NCBI GenBank assembly: GCA_011319805.1 | Contig: SJRY01000328.1 | Span: 30,090 to 94,089, forward strand | Source of the DNA: Macrocybe gigantea | Lineage: Eukaryota; Basidiomycota; Agaricomycetes; Agaricales; Callistosporiaceae | DNA: 64,000 bases | Reading direction: 5' to 3' | In this document: piece by piece, positions 43,763-55,161 of the stretch | How the letters are laid out: every line of letters begins with the position of its first letter | Numbering within the stretch: the stretch's first letter is position 1 | Translations under genes and position numbers: made by a program | Notes under the pieces: generated by a model | The model's input: the letters and a program-made list of their open reading frames with translations, nothing else | Databases searched by the model: none | What the model was told of the DNA's origin: nothing

Positions 43763-44163
43763 CTGTACTGTAAAAGAAAATATCTGGTATGGATTTTCGT
43801 TATCAGTGTTCAATCTTCCAAAACTGTGTTCTAAAGACCTTTATCCTCTGATATTTTGAGTTTGAGGACCAAGAGAGAAAATCCATTCTGAAGGATTTGA
43901 AGCTATTAGGCTAATAATACTTCATAATCAAACTCAGTTTCATTTTCTATATGCTTGTGTATCAGTATCTAAGTGAACAAAGAGTGAGGGTGGCCAGAAT
44001 CTGCTGACTAATCCAATTTATCATATCGTGTCAATACATTATATTGTGAATATTTCCAAATTGCCTGCTCTGCAAGCAGAATAGGCAAGCGCTGCTCTTC
44101 TTTACAAAAGACACAATCCCTTAATAATTTATCTCATATTCTTTCACACCAAAACAACCCCTC
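43763..44163. other. AT-rich stretch without recognisable content
   Basis: About 400 bases show no match to other parts of the window, no long frame and no tRNA boxes. It could be old unique DNA or the inside of a T1-related element. I see nothing further in it. Confidence 0.5.
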
Positions 44164-45770
44164 TTTTTTTTTTTTAAATCAACAATTTATATAGTGGTGC
44201 TCGATGGCAGGCTGCTTGTAAATACACGAGGGGATCTACAATAAAGACAGCTAGTCTGAATGAAGCCAGACTGAGGGGATGTATATAGAGGGCGCACTAA
44301 CCTTGTTCTCTCATACCTGTGCCCATGCCTTTTAGGCTTGCACCCATGCTAACTTGCATGCTCGGCCTGCATCCCCTAGAACTAGATGTGGTCAATTCCA
44401 TGCAAGGGGTCCAAAAGGGCCTATAATGACAAGTATTGCAAAGTTTGTGATGTGCGATGAAGCTCAGTGTTTGCTTTCGTCAAACACCCTACTGAGTTGA
44501 TGCTCTAGGTCCCCCAGCCTGAAGGCCAGTTGCAGTTACTTCCGTGCAAAGGCCCTGTGAGGAGCCATAACCCTGAGCATCCCCCACTGTGGAAGGGCAG
44601 TTACCCACTCCCTGGATCCAGGATAAAAGCACCTGCCACCTTGTTCGATGTTAGGTACTTAATGAACCAGGAATGCACAAAGGCATCATACTGGTGTTCA
44701 GCTGGCCTGTTCCAGTTGCGGCACAGGGTTATGACATGGATGGAGTCTTCAGGCCCTCATCTGCAGGAGCATTTGTTGCTCTTGACAAAGTTGAACTGTG
44801 CTCAATATGCATTGATTGGCGCATGTCCGCATGCGATGCGATAGCAACAAGCAAACAACTCATTGCCTGTTACCAACTTCATAAAGCCCATTCTCTTATA
44901 GAGGGGGTGCTCATAGGATTCTGGCTTTCCAGCATTGTGAAAACGAAATGTGGAGGCACCAATGTATTTCCTGATTCCAGAATTATGGAACCAGGAAGTA
45001 TGCATTTCATTGTCCACCTCCTTATAGAGTGCGTTTGTGGTGTAAAGAGTCAAGAAAGCACATGATGGATGTTACTCCATCCTGTGTGATAGCCCTTTGG
45101 ATTGACATACACAATCCAATAAGCTCTGAATCATTACTTGTCGCTTTGCCGACAGGCTGATGAGTTTTGTAAATAAGCATATTGCCTCAGTAGACCCAGG
45201 ATGAATACACAGACTGCTTAAATATATCTGCTTTTGTAGGCATGGCACCATCACTACTCATATATATACAGCTGGGCTCAAGCTAGCACTCAGCGAGTGC
45301 CTGCTCAAGCGATGCATGGTAGGCCTTGACAGAGTCTTCATCCCTGCTGAAGAGTTTACAGATCTCAAGGCGACTGCTGAATTCATCAACAAGCCACCTG
45401 CCCAGATTATTCGCATCTGTGAAATAGTCCGTGGATAAAAAGTTTGGTAGTTTAAGGTCTACTAAATCCTTGAGATGGACTTGAGCACACTACGCTGCCT
45501 GTTCAATAAAGAGGCCAAATTCTTTGACCTAGAAGGATTGCCTCCCACCTGTGATGGGGTAGTCAGAGACCTGAGGGCATGCCTCAAGTTGGAATTAGCA
45601 AGACGGGCAGAGGATCCAACTTTCAACCGCTTAATGAACCTGGCAATAGGCTTGACGCAGGCCATCATTTCAGCTGCACCCTTCGGAGTGGTGCAAAACT
45701 GACCATTGATCCAGATGCAAGCCTTGCACTGCATCTGGCATAGCTGCTTCATCAGTGTGACATTGCACAT
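44164..45770 (-). mobile_element. LINE-A copy, RNase H to tail, with internal deletion
   Basis: T-run 44164-44175, 3' UTR and ORF2 end on the minus strand: frame 45053-44802 and the RT thumb/RNase H region 45770-45470 (MCNVTLMKQLCQMQCKACIW). A deletion near 45048-45050 removes about 190 bases that other copies have between RNase H motifs. It ends against an S2 fragment. Confidence 0.85.
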
Positions 45771-46021
45771 CGAAGTTTAGCCCCCCCTTGCAGGGGAGGC
45801 TGCTAACCTGGGCCCAGTCTTATGATCAGACCATTTAGCCCAGGAGTTTCACACTCCAGCTTCAACTCAAGTAGTTACCTGAGTGTGTTCTCCCAGGGAT
45901 CACCGACAGAGGAGTTAGGTCTCTTGAGCCAAGGACTGGAGTGTCTGGGTCGCTACTCTGTGCCTGCCTTTCCATCCCTTAGCAGATGGTTCACAGATGC
46001 ATTATGCACATGGATCCCTAT
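45771..46021 (-). repeat. S2 retroposon fragment
   Basis: It matches 7356-7650 with small deletions (GGAGTTTCACACTC..., CAGATGGTTCACAGATGCAT). It is interrupted by the G1 LTR at 46022. Confidence 0.78.
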
Positions 46022-46341
46022 TGTTATGGACATCACCCAAAGGACCATTCAATTTCTTATCTTATCTTTCCCATATCCCTTATCTTTCCCATTACGCTGC
46101 GTAGTGCGCAGCCATCGAGTCATTTCACTTCCCTAGTCATTCTGAGTCATCTCCTTCCAGTCTTACTCATCCGCAGTCCACAGCATTGCGCAGCCCATGG
46201 TCTGTGCTCGAGTACTGTAACATATATAAGGACTCCCAGATGTACCAGTAGTGCTAGGCTTAATATTCCTTTTGCCATCATCTCAAGACCACTCTTGCAC
46301 TTAGTCTGCCCGAGTCCTTTTGAGATTTGTCTAGCCTAACA
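46022..46341 (+). repeat. G1 copy c 5' LTR
   Basis: 320 bp, TGTTATGGACATC...CTAGCCTAACA. It contains the TATA box and predicted transcript start described separately. Confidence 0.92.
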
Positions 46342-46354
46342 AGATATTAAGCCT
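46223..46354 (+). promoter_or_regulatory. G1 copy c promoter and self-primer pair
   Basis: TATATAAG at 46223-46230, AGGCTTAATAT at 46256-46266, LTR end at 46341, and the complementary ATATTAAGCCT at 46344-46354. Tf1-type elements prime with the first 11 nt of their own mRNA in just this arrangement. Confidence 0.8.
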
Positions 46355-46419
46355 TGTTGAGACTTGCTCAGACTCACACACATACCACATCACACTTTAT
46401 CAAAGACTTGATCAACATT

Positions 46420-46818
46420 CAACGACAAGTAGTCGCCGACCCAGTGAGCACTAGCATGAATGATGAGAGCACTTGGCTCAGAGAAGTAGACCAGACATTG
46501 CAGTCCATACCATTTGCAGAGACAGTCCATGCCATCTGCAGAGACACTAGCAATCCAAACAAATGAAAGAGAGAGCGCACACCTACACCAAGTAGCAATG
46601 ACAAAGAACAGGCATTTCTGAGAGAATTTGCCTTCACCACTACAGACAAGCCCACTGAGATCCTCAGCAAAGGAGCAGCACAACTCATTGCAGAACTTTT
46701 TCTAGAAGGAGAATACAAGATAAGCCCAGAAGAGCTGTGGTCAGACCAGAATCTTCTTGCTGAAGAAGAGAATGAACCTATCTGCAAGAAAATGAGAGAA
46801 GAACAAATGCAAGCCTGA
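46420..46818 (+). pseudogene. G1 ORF0, copy c
   Basis: MNDESTWLREVDQTLQSIPF begins at 46459, then a TGA at 46564 where other copies keep coding, followed by the conserved LREFAFTTTDKPTEIL and YKISPEELWSDQNLLAEEEN. It ends at 46816-46818 (QMQA then TGA). Function unknown. Confidence 0.6.
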
Positions 46819-47022
46819 GACTTCAGGTGATAACAGATTGAGAACTATAATTGCCAAACACAGGAAGAAGACATACTGATACAGAGAGGGCATGATGCAC
46901 AGAGCATATGACAGAACCAATGAGAACGATACCAAAGTCAAGGACATATAGGAATGAAACTGATGAACTCCTTCAGAGGACCAATTCACTGAAGCACAGC
47001 ATAAGGAGGGAATCACACCACC

Positions 47023-48165
47023 ATGGCAAAAGTAAGCAACAGTGACTGGGACAAATGCTATCAGTGGAGGGAGTGAAAAGGATTACCAAAGATAAATGGA
47101 CTAACTGCTGCAGAGTGGGCCGATTTTGAACAAGCTTTATAGAATCGCAGGAGTCGACCTAGACTACTGGAAAGAGCAAAGAGAGGGATGAAGACAGAAA
47201 CAGCTCTAAGAACAGCAAGCCCAAATACAAGTGCAACAGATCCAAGTACAGCAGACCTAGGAACAGGAGAACCAAGACCAAGACAACAATGAAGAAACTC
47301 CCCAAAGGATAATGACAGAATATAAGGGAATCATTGCTGATCTGAAATTCTTCACAGGAGATCAAACAGCCTTTGACATTTGGTAGAGGAAGATGAAACT
47401 CTATATAACCATGCATAGAGACCTTACGGATACACAGAAGATTGGAGTGGTCCTGTCTAGAATGACCGACGGACCAGAAGCCCACTAGGCATCAAAGAAG
47501 ATTGACACCACTATCAATCCAAGCACATGGGCTGACTTCATAACCAAAATAGAAACACAATTTAGCAATGTCATGTCACTGTCACAAGCAGGAAGCAAAT
47601 TATTCAATATCAGACAGGAAAACTGACCCATTGATAAATTTCTGGATGAATTTGTAGACCTTACAGGGAAAGCAGGAATGACAGGAACAGCCCCTCATTT
47701 CCTACTCGAGAAGAGCTTAAACTAAAGAACAGCAGAAGCCATACACTCAATCTCCACACTTCCAACAGATGGAGATGAATATATCAAGACAGTTCAAGTG
47801 ATTGGATGAAACATTGATGAACACAGGAATGTGATGAGAGGAGAATTCACAAGCAATCAGCGCAAGCCTAGAAACCTGAACCGAGGAGCAGGACAGGCCA
47901 TGGAAGTTGACAAAGTACAAAGCAACAACTGCTTCAATTGCAATAAGCCAGGGCATCTCTTATGAAACTGCCCAGAACCATAAAAGGGAGCAGCAAACAT
48001 CACATGTTTCAACTATGGCTTGAAGGGACACTACACATGGAACTGCAAGAAGAAGAAGGAAAATCCTGAGTCAGAGAAGTGAAAGAAGAAGAAGGAGAGG
48101 ATGAAGAAGACAAGGATAAGGAAAGCTCTGACAAAGTGGGTTTTGTCAAAGGGTCTGACTAGGAG
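47023..48165 (+). pseudogene. G1 gag, copy c
   Basis: The ATG at 47023 (ACCATGG context) reads MAKVSNSDWDKCYQWRE followed by a TGA. The remaining sequence matches copies a and b through the Gln-rich part, capsid region and two zinc knuckles at about 47926-47970 and 48004-48046. Many stops are visible, several as CGA to TGA or TGG to TAG. Confidence 0.8.
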
Positions 48166-51100
48166 GTGTTAAATCATGACCCATACAACTAAAACAGACT
48201 TTCTTTGATACCAGATGTAGATTATCCCATACTCTGAAATACACCATTTCTGCAAAGTGATCTGAAGCACCAAGAAAAACCATCTGAGGTGACAAACTAC
48301 CCAAAAGGAAAGAACTTGCAGTACTAGCCAAGATATGAACACAAAAAGAAATAGCTATGATAACACCAGAAGTCGATAGCAGAGCAGACAGGCCCTGTAT
48401 CAACACTGCGATAGTAGCAAAAACAGGGCTGAAGATATGATGAATCAAGAAGATTCCAATCATAAATGCAGACAGATCACCCAACTGCCAGAAAATAGCA
48501 GACTGAGTAGCGGAAGTCAACATCGACATCAAAGGACACAAGGAGCACATGGAAGCCATCATACTCGATATCGGAAAGACTGACATGCTACTGGAACATG
48601 ACTGGCTTGTCTATCACAATCCAATGATCAAATGGAGGACAGGAGAAATTGTCTTCAACAGATGCTCTAAAACATGCAAAATAAACCACCAGACAATTAA
48701 GATACAGAAGATGGCTGAACCAGCAAAAACCATAGCCAGCAACAAGACAGGAACTCAGATACCCCCATATCTGATCAGATTCGAACACCTCTTCAAGGAG
48801 AAGAACTTCGATCATTTACCAGATCACAAAGAATGGGACCATGAAATAAACTTAATGAAAGATGCATCCAAAACAATACTGAGCAAAGTCTATTCAATGA
48901 CACAGAAGGAACTAGAGGAACTAGATGCTTTTGTCGAAGAAGGATTAAGAACAGGAAAAATATGCCCATCGAAATCACCTTACACAGTGCCCTGCTTCTT
49001 TCGCAACAAGAAGGATGGAAGCAAACAACTCATCCAAGACTACTAAGAGATAAACAAATATATGGTTAAAGACAAGTTCCCATTACCATGCATTAGTAAA
49101 CTCCTCGACATACTACAAGGGGCAAAGTACTTTAGCAAGATTGACATCATCTAGGGATACAATAACATATGCATCTGGAAAGGGGACGAATGGAAGGCAG
49201 CCTTCCTAACAGCAAGAGGACTCTTCGAACTGACAGTCATGTACTTTGAATAGTGCAATGCACCAGGCATATTTAGCTGAATGATGGCAAGCCTCTTCCA
49301 AGACCAAATACAAAAAAGAGTGTGCATAATCTATATGGACAACATCATAATCATCAGATGAATATGAGAGGAACTCCAAAAGAATACCATAGAAGTCATG
49401 GAGATACTGAACAAGAACAACTTATTCATCAAAGGACCAAAATGCATCTGGGAATCATCAAAAGTCCCAGTACTAGGATATATCATAGGAGAAGGAAAAG
49501 TAGAAATGGAACCGGAGAAGATTGCAGCCATACAATCCTGGCCAACTCCAAAAATGAAGAAAGAACTACAAAAGTTCTTGGGATTCATGAACTTTTACTG
49601 ATGATTCATCAAGGGATATGCAAAAGTTGCTAAATCTCTGATGGAGCTGACTGGAAACAAAACATTCCAGTAGACAGACAAGCAACAAAATGCTTTCAAG
49701 GAGCTGATTCGATATATAACCTCGGCACCCATCCTAGCACTACCACAAACAGAAGGAAAATTCCAAATTGAAACAGATGCCTTAGGATATGCTATTAGAG
49801 CAGTACTATCACAACAACGGAAAGGACTATAGCATCCAATTGCCTTCATTTCTAGATGCATGACTCCAGCAGAGCAGAACTATGAAATATATGACAAAGA
49901 GCTCCTTGTGATAATGGTCACACTGAAATAGAGACAATACCTCCTAGAAGCTTGAGAGAAGTTTGAAATATTAACAGATCACAAAAACCTATTATATTTC
50001 TGGAAACTGCAATGACTCAACTCGAGACAGATTGGCTGGTACCTAAAACTACAAGAATATGACTATGAACTATGACATATACCAGAAAAGGCCAATGGAA
50101 AAGCAGACATCCTGTCACAGATAGCAGAATATGAAGAAAAACCTAGCTGAGAAGGACAATATACAAATGATCAAAGAAGTGGCATTCATTTGACATCCGG
50201 AAGAGAATAATGAATGAGATTTCAAATTTATGATGTTCAAGGATGAACACCTACAAAAAAAGGAAGTAGAAAATAATAAAGCAATACAAACAAGAGGAAT
50301 CACAACAATTGGATTTCCAAGGATAGAACAAATTTGACAATGCACATAAAGAGAAACAATCATAACAATGGGACTGAAGGAAAAACCGCACTGGTTCACA
50401 GAAGAAGACCACATTGTATACATAGGAGGGAAAATCTATATTCCTCCAAACAACAAACTAAAGGAAGACATCATGTTTGAACACTATGACACACCCATCG
50501 GAGGGCACCCAGGACAATATCATATGCATGAGCTCATAAACCGCACCTACTGGTGGCCATCAATGTTAATGGACATCAAGAAATATGTCAATAGATGCAA
50601 AACATATCAGTGAAACAAAATCATCTGATAAAAGAAATATGCACCATTACACCCACACAAGGTTCCACAGCAACCATGGGAAGATATTGGAGTAGATCTC
50701 ATAGGGCCGCTACCCAGCTTGAGTGGCTTTAATGCCATCACTGCAGTCACAGACTGCCTGACTAAGATGATCCACCTAATCTCCACAAACACTGAACTCA
50801 CAGCAGAAGGTCTCACATGACTATACTGAGACAATGTATGGTGACTTCATGGAATTCCATGAAAGATCATCAGCAACTGAGGACTCCAATTTGCAGTGCA
50901 ATTCATAACAGCACTTCTAAAATTACTTGGAACAAAACAAAACCTATCAATGACCTACCACCTACAGACAGATGGACAGGCAGAATGATCTCATCAAGAA
51001 ATGGAAGCCTTCTTCAGAAGCTTCACAAACAACCTACAGGATGATTGGACAGAATGGATAGTGATTGCAGAGTACCAATACAATGACAAAGCATACCAGT

Positions 51101-51786
51101 GAACGAAGGAGACACCATTTTACCTCAACTACAGAATGCACTCCTGGAAGGGAGAGCTACAAACAACAGAAGGAAACAACCCTGCAGCAAAGAACTTCAT
51201 TGAAAGAATGGACCAAATATAGAAAGAAGCAAATGCTACACTGCAGTATGCACAAATATGGGCCAAAGACAATTATGATGCAAGGCAAAAACCAGCCTGT
51301 GAATACAAGAAAGGGAATGGAGTATGGCTCAAAGCTACTAATATCACAGTCAATCAACCATCAAAGAAGTTATTGGCACTCTGATATGGACTATTCAAGG
51401 TGATTGAAAAGAAAGGAGCCTCAGCATATTGCCTGGAACTCCCAGCATCATGGCAGCTAATACACCCCATGTTCAATGAAACATTACTCACACCCTACAA
51501 AGGACCCCATTTCAAGATACAAGAGCAGCCATCACTACCACCCTCTGAAATTATAAATGATAAAGAAGAGTACAAGATAGAAGAAATTCTAAAAAGGAAG
51601 AAACAAGGAAGGAAAACACTATTCCTAGTCAAATGGAAAGGATACAGATATGAGAAAAATACATGGATCAAAGAGAAGGAACTGGGGAATGTACAGCAAG
51701 CTCTAGACTGCTTTCTAAAGAAGACTGCAAACCAGGATAAAAGAACCATGATAAGAGGGAAGAAGACTAAAAATCACACATCATGA
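48166..51786 (+). pseudogene. G1 pol, copy c
   Basis: Frame 48549-49046 is open through MLLEHDWLVYHNPMIKW and the RT start. Later parts are RT (IYMDNIIIIR, where family YxDD has changed to MDN), PVLGYIIGEGKVEMEPEKIA, RNase H near 49740-49960, integrase zinc domain 50480-50615 (YDTPIGGHPGQYHMHELINR), and core 50680-51010 (IGVDLIGPLPSLSGFNAITA). The chromodomain is at about 51570-51720 (YKIEEILKRKKQGRKTLFLV, GYRYEKNTWIKEKELGNVQQ). It ends HTS with TGA overlapping the ORF-X start as ATGA. Confidence 0.88.
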
Positions 51787-52180
51787 CTACCAATGCCTCT
51801 ATTAGTATTGACAGCAGTGACAACAGCCAAGCACCTACCTCCAACTGCCAGAATGACTATGAGAATCTGGCAAGGATTCTTAATAGTAGCGACTACATGG
51901 ACCCCTTTGCTATCACACTCGGTGCATATATGCACTATGTCATAACTGTCTGCATACACCTCTGGACCAGATGAACCCCTGATGGGACCAGCTCCACAGC
52001 AGCAGAATGCATCATACTTCATGAGGCAATGGAAATGCTTTGTACAGAAAACCAGTGACTTAAACTCCTCATCACTATGCTCCATTACATTCACACCTAC
52101 AATGAAGAACTCATTCATATGTAGGCCCCATGTGCCGCAACTGCCTGGGAGAGCAATAATGGGTGGGGACAGCTGGACTA
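51783..52180 (+). pseudogene. G1 ORF-X, copy c
   Basis: MTTNASISIDSSDNSQAP starts in ATGA overlap with pol. The frame is stopped after HLWTR (51972-51974, TGA where copy b has GGA-type coding), but the rest stays alignable to EAMEMLCTEN and the end GWGQLD with stop near 52178. Conservation past the stop supports a formerly real gene. Confidence 0.68.
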
Positions 52181-52218
52181 AGGCCTTTTATAAGGACACA
52201 AATCTAAAGAGAGGGTGA

Positions 52219-52538
52219 TGTTACAGACATTGTCTAAAGGACCATTCAATTTCTTATCTTATCTTTTCCATACCCCTTATCTTCCCTATCATGCTATGCA
52301 GCATGCAGCCATCAAGTCATTTCACTTCCCTAGTCATTCTGAGTCACCTCCTTCCAGTCTTACTCATCTGCAGTCCACAGCATTGCACAGCCCATGGTCT
52401 GTACTCGAGTACTGTAGCATATATAAGGACTCCCAGATGTACCAGTAGTGCTAGGCTTAATATTCCTTTTGCCATCATCTCAAGACCACTCTTGCACTTA
52501 GTCTGCCTGAATCCTTTTGAGATTTGTCTAGCCTAACA
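52219..52538 (+). repeat. G1 copy c 3' LTR
   Basis: 320 bp, preceded by the purine tract AAAGAGAGGGTGA (52206-52218). Confidence 0.92.
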
Positions 52539-52720
52539 CTGTCCTCCTCACTGGTGTTAGCATCTGAGTACACTGAGGTGGTCATAGGTAGTGGTGGGCT
52601 CAGTGAGGCATGAGAGCAGCAGTGGGATGTCCTCCTCACTGGTGTTGGCATCTGGGTGCATGCAAGGTGGTGGTGGGTAGTGGCAGGCATGGTGAGGCAT
52701 AGGGGCAGAGGGGAGGTGGT
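52539..52720. repeat. Two tandem ~88-bp units
   Basis: TGTCCTCCTCACTGGTGTTR GCATCTG... occurs at 52540 and again near 52628, both followed by GGTGGT-rich text and GTGAGGCAT. It is a minisatellite-like duplication of unknown origin. The rest up to 52831 is GT/GG-rich and unassigned. Confidence 0.7.
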
Positions 52721-52831
52721 GATGGTGGTGGTAGAGGAAAAAGGGTGGTGATGTGTTAATGACAATATCACATGTTGATTGCTGCAGCCACAGAATAGGT
52801 GTCTTGGGGAATAGGCTACTGGATTCTGACA

Positions 52832-52920
52832 AGCCCCCATGGCCTAGTGGTAACTGGTGCCTTATTTATCTTTACATATATGTGATGCTAGTTCAATCTC
52901 TGCTACTGACAATACTTTTT
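52832..52920 (+). repeat. tRNA-derived SINE-like head (S3)
   Basis: GCCCCCATGGCCTAGTGGTA contains box A TGGCCTAGTGG, and AGTTCAATCTC near 52890 resembles box B. TTTTTT follows at 52916. The arms do not pair well enough for a working tRNA. It is a single copy in the window. Confidence 0.5.
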
Positions 52921-52944
52921 TATATAATAAAAAAGAACAAATTG

Positions 52945-53215
52945 CAGCCAGTTCAATCCAACTGGACTGCCACTGGACTACAACTGGACTTCATCTCACA
53001 GTTGGACTGCATCTGGAGTCTGACTGGACTGGTGACTGTGAGTCCAGTTGGAGTCCAGGTAAATGAGAGTTCAACTGGACCTGAACCAGACTGGAACCAA
53101 ATTGAGCCAGACTGGCAAATTTCATTCTCTCTTGGAAGCAGTCCAGTCCCAGTCTACTGGCAGTCCAGTTGGAGGCCACTAGACTCCAGCCAGAGTCCAA
53201 CTAGAATCATAGATG
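52945..53215. repeat. Foldback made of CTGGACT / AGTCCAG repeats
   Basis: In the left part (52955-53030) the motif CTGGACT or TTGGACT recurs about five times. In the right part (53040-53200) its complement AGTCCAG/AGTCCAA recurs about five times, spaced 10-20 bases. The block could fold on itself. It lies between S3 and a G1 fragment. Origin unknown. Confidence 0.65.
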
Positions 53216-53221
53216 AATGGA

Positions 53222-54514
53222 TAGCTCTCCTGAAATCATGTGTGGTGATTCCATGGAATTCCATGAAAGATCATCAGTGACCAAGGACCTCAATTCACAG
53301 CATGATTCATGATAGCACTTCTAAAATTACTCAGAATAAAACAGAACCTATTGGTAACCTACTACTTGCAGACAGATGGACAGGCAGAGTGATTCCATTA
53401 AGAAACAGAAGTGTTAGGCTAGACAAATCTCAGAAGGACTCGGGCAGACTAAGTGCGAGAGTGGTCTTGAGATGATGGCAAAAGGAATATTAAGCCTAGC
53501 GCTACTGATACATCTGGGAGTCCTTATATACATTACAGTACTTGAGCACGGACCATGGGCTGCACAATGCTGTGGACTGCGGATGAGTAAGACTGGAAGG
53601 AGATGACTCAGAATGACTAGGGAAGTGGGATGACTCGATGGCTGCGCGCTGCGCAGCATGATGGGGAAGATAAGGGATGTGGGAAAGATAAGATAGGAAA
53701 ATGAATGGTCCTTTGGGTGACGTCTGTAACAAGAAGCTTTTTTTAGAAGCTTTATGAACAATCTATAGGACAATTGAGCAGAGTGGATAGTGATTGCAGA
53801 ATACCAATATACAATAAGACATACCAGAGAACAAAAGAGATACCATTCTATCTCAACTATAGAATCCACTCCTAGAAGGGAGAACTACAAGTGACAGAAG
53901 GGGACAATCCTGCAGCAAAGAGCTTTGTAGAGAAGATGAACCAAATACAGAAGGAAGCAAGTGCTGCACTGCAGTATGCACAGACATGAGCTAAAGATAA
54001 CTATGATGCCAAGCAAAAACCAGCCTGTGAATATAAGAATAGAGATGGAGTCTGGCTCAATGCTACTAATATCACAGTCAACTAACCATTGAAGAAGCTA
54101 TTGGTACTCCAATATGGACCATTCAAGGTAATTGAAAAGAAGGAAGCCTTAGCATATCACCTGGAACTCCTAGACTCATGGCAGCTGATATATCCCATGT
54201 TCAATGAAATACTACTCATGCCTTACAAAGGACCCCATTTTAAGATACAAAAATGTCCAATGCCACCACCTTCTGAGATTATAAATGATAAAGAAGAGTA
54301 TGAAGTGGAAGAAATCCTAAAAAGGAAGAAGCAAGGAAGAGGAACACTATTCCTGGTCAAATAGAAGGGATATGGATATGAAGAAAACATATGGATCAAG
54401 GAAAAGGAATTGGAAAATGTGCAGCAAGCTCTGAACTGCTTCCTGAAAAAGACTATAAACCAGGATAAAAGAACCACAGTAAGAGGGAAGAGGACCAAAA
54501 GTTACACATTATGA
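53222..54514 (+). pseudogene. G1 pol C-terminus (integrase end, chromodomain), copy d
   Basis: The frame 54089-54364 reads LVLQYGPFKVIEKKEALAYH and the chromodomain start YEVEEILKRKKQGRGTLFLV, followed by a TAG where Trp stands in other copies. The stop of pol overlaps the ORF-X start at 54511. Confidence 0.8.
53412..53731 (-). mobile_element. Solo G1 LTR with AGAAG target duplication
   Basis: TGTTAGGC...TGTAACA on the plus strand, flanked by AGAAG at 53407-53411 and 53732-53736, inside the integrase region of copy d. Confidence 0.95.
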
Positions 54515-54745
54515 CCACCAATGCCTCCATTAGCATTGACAGTAGCAATGACACTCACATACCTAACCCAAATCAGCAGAATGACTTCAAGAATCTAGCA
54601 AGGATTTTCAATGCTAGTGACTATATGGACCTCCTTACTATCACACTTGGCACCTACCTGTACTATATCATGACCATTCACATGCATCTTTGGTCAGAAT
54701 GAGCTCCTGATGGGACCAGTCCTACAATAGCAGAGCATATCACAC
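54511..54745 (+). pseudogene. G1 ORF-X, copy d, truncated
   Basis: MTTNASISIDSSNDTHIP begins in ATGA overlap with the pol stop. It keeps DYMDLLTITLGTYLYYIMTI and is stopped by TGA at 54700-54702. It is cut by the G2 LTR at 54746. Confidence 0.65.
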
Positions 54746-55148
54746 TGTTACAATTTCTGGACTTATTGTTATCTTGATGACAGGCACATGACTCAAGAAC
54801 CACATGATGAACATGTGGCATGAAGCATAACACAACAAGCAATATGCAATGCAACAATCCTATGACAATGACACATCAGCACTGACCAGGGCATAGGGTT
54901 ATTGCACAGCATTTGCAGGATACCATGAGGAGTGCAGTCGGATCCCTACTCATTCAACTTAGGGCTGAGGGTTTCACATAACATGAGGATAACATGGTCA
55001 TAGTCCATGCTCAGACATCATAATGTATAAATAGATAAATCATGTATAGTAGAATCCAGCTTCAAGCTGGCTTAATATAGCATTCATATCCCCGCCTCTC
55101 CTTGATTAGCTAAGAGTGACCTGCATGCAGAATAGGTTTTGCATAGCA
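54746..55148 (+). repeat. G2 copy b 5' LTR
   Basis: 403 bp, TGTTACAATTTCTGG...GCATAGCA. It is related to solo LTRs at 36821-37235 and 13919-14303. Confidence 0.85.
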
Positions 55149-55161
55149 AAAGCTTGAAGCT
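55026..55161 (+). promoter_or_regulatory. G2 promoter and self-primer pair
   Basis: TATAAATA at 55026-55033, AGCTTCAAGCT at 55058-55068 (32 bases on), LTR end at 55148, complement AGCTTGAAGCT at 55151-55161. The geometry is the same as in G1, with unrelated primer sequence. Confidence 0.78.

Larger units (their letters stand above)
46022..52538 (+). mobile_element. G1 copy c, full-length Ty3/gypsy element
   Basis: LTRs at 46022-46341 and 52219-52538, 6.5 kb in all, without internal insertions. Gene order is ORF0, gag, pol, ORF-X. Flanks are CCTAT and CTGTC, so no target duplication survives. It has many stops and low CpG compared with copy b and is clearly older. Confidence 0.92.
53222..54745 (+). 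mobile_element. G1 copy d, 3' part of pol and ORF-X
   Basis: It starts in the integrase core (CCATGGAATTCCATGAAAG, as at 50849) and runs through the chromodomain to ORF-X. It is cut at 54745 by the G2 5' LTR. A solo G1 LTR interrupts it at 53412-53731. Confidence 0.88.

Noticed and set aside
46022..52538. A 5-bp target duplication for G1 copy c
   Set aside because: Flanks read CCTAT and CTGTC; they do not match, so I report none.
52753..53280. Plus-strand frame of 175 codons
   Set aside because: It spans the S3 head, the CTGGACT foldback and part of the G1 fragment, three unrelated pieces.
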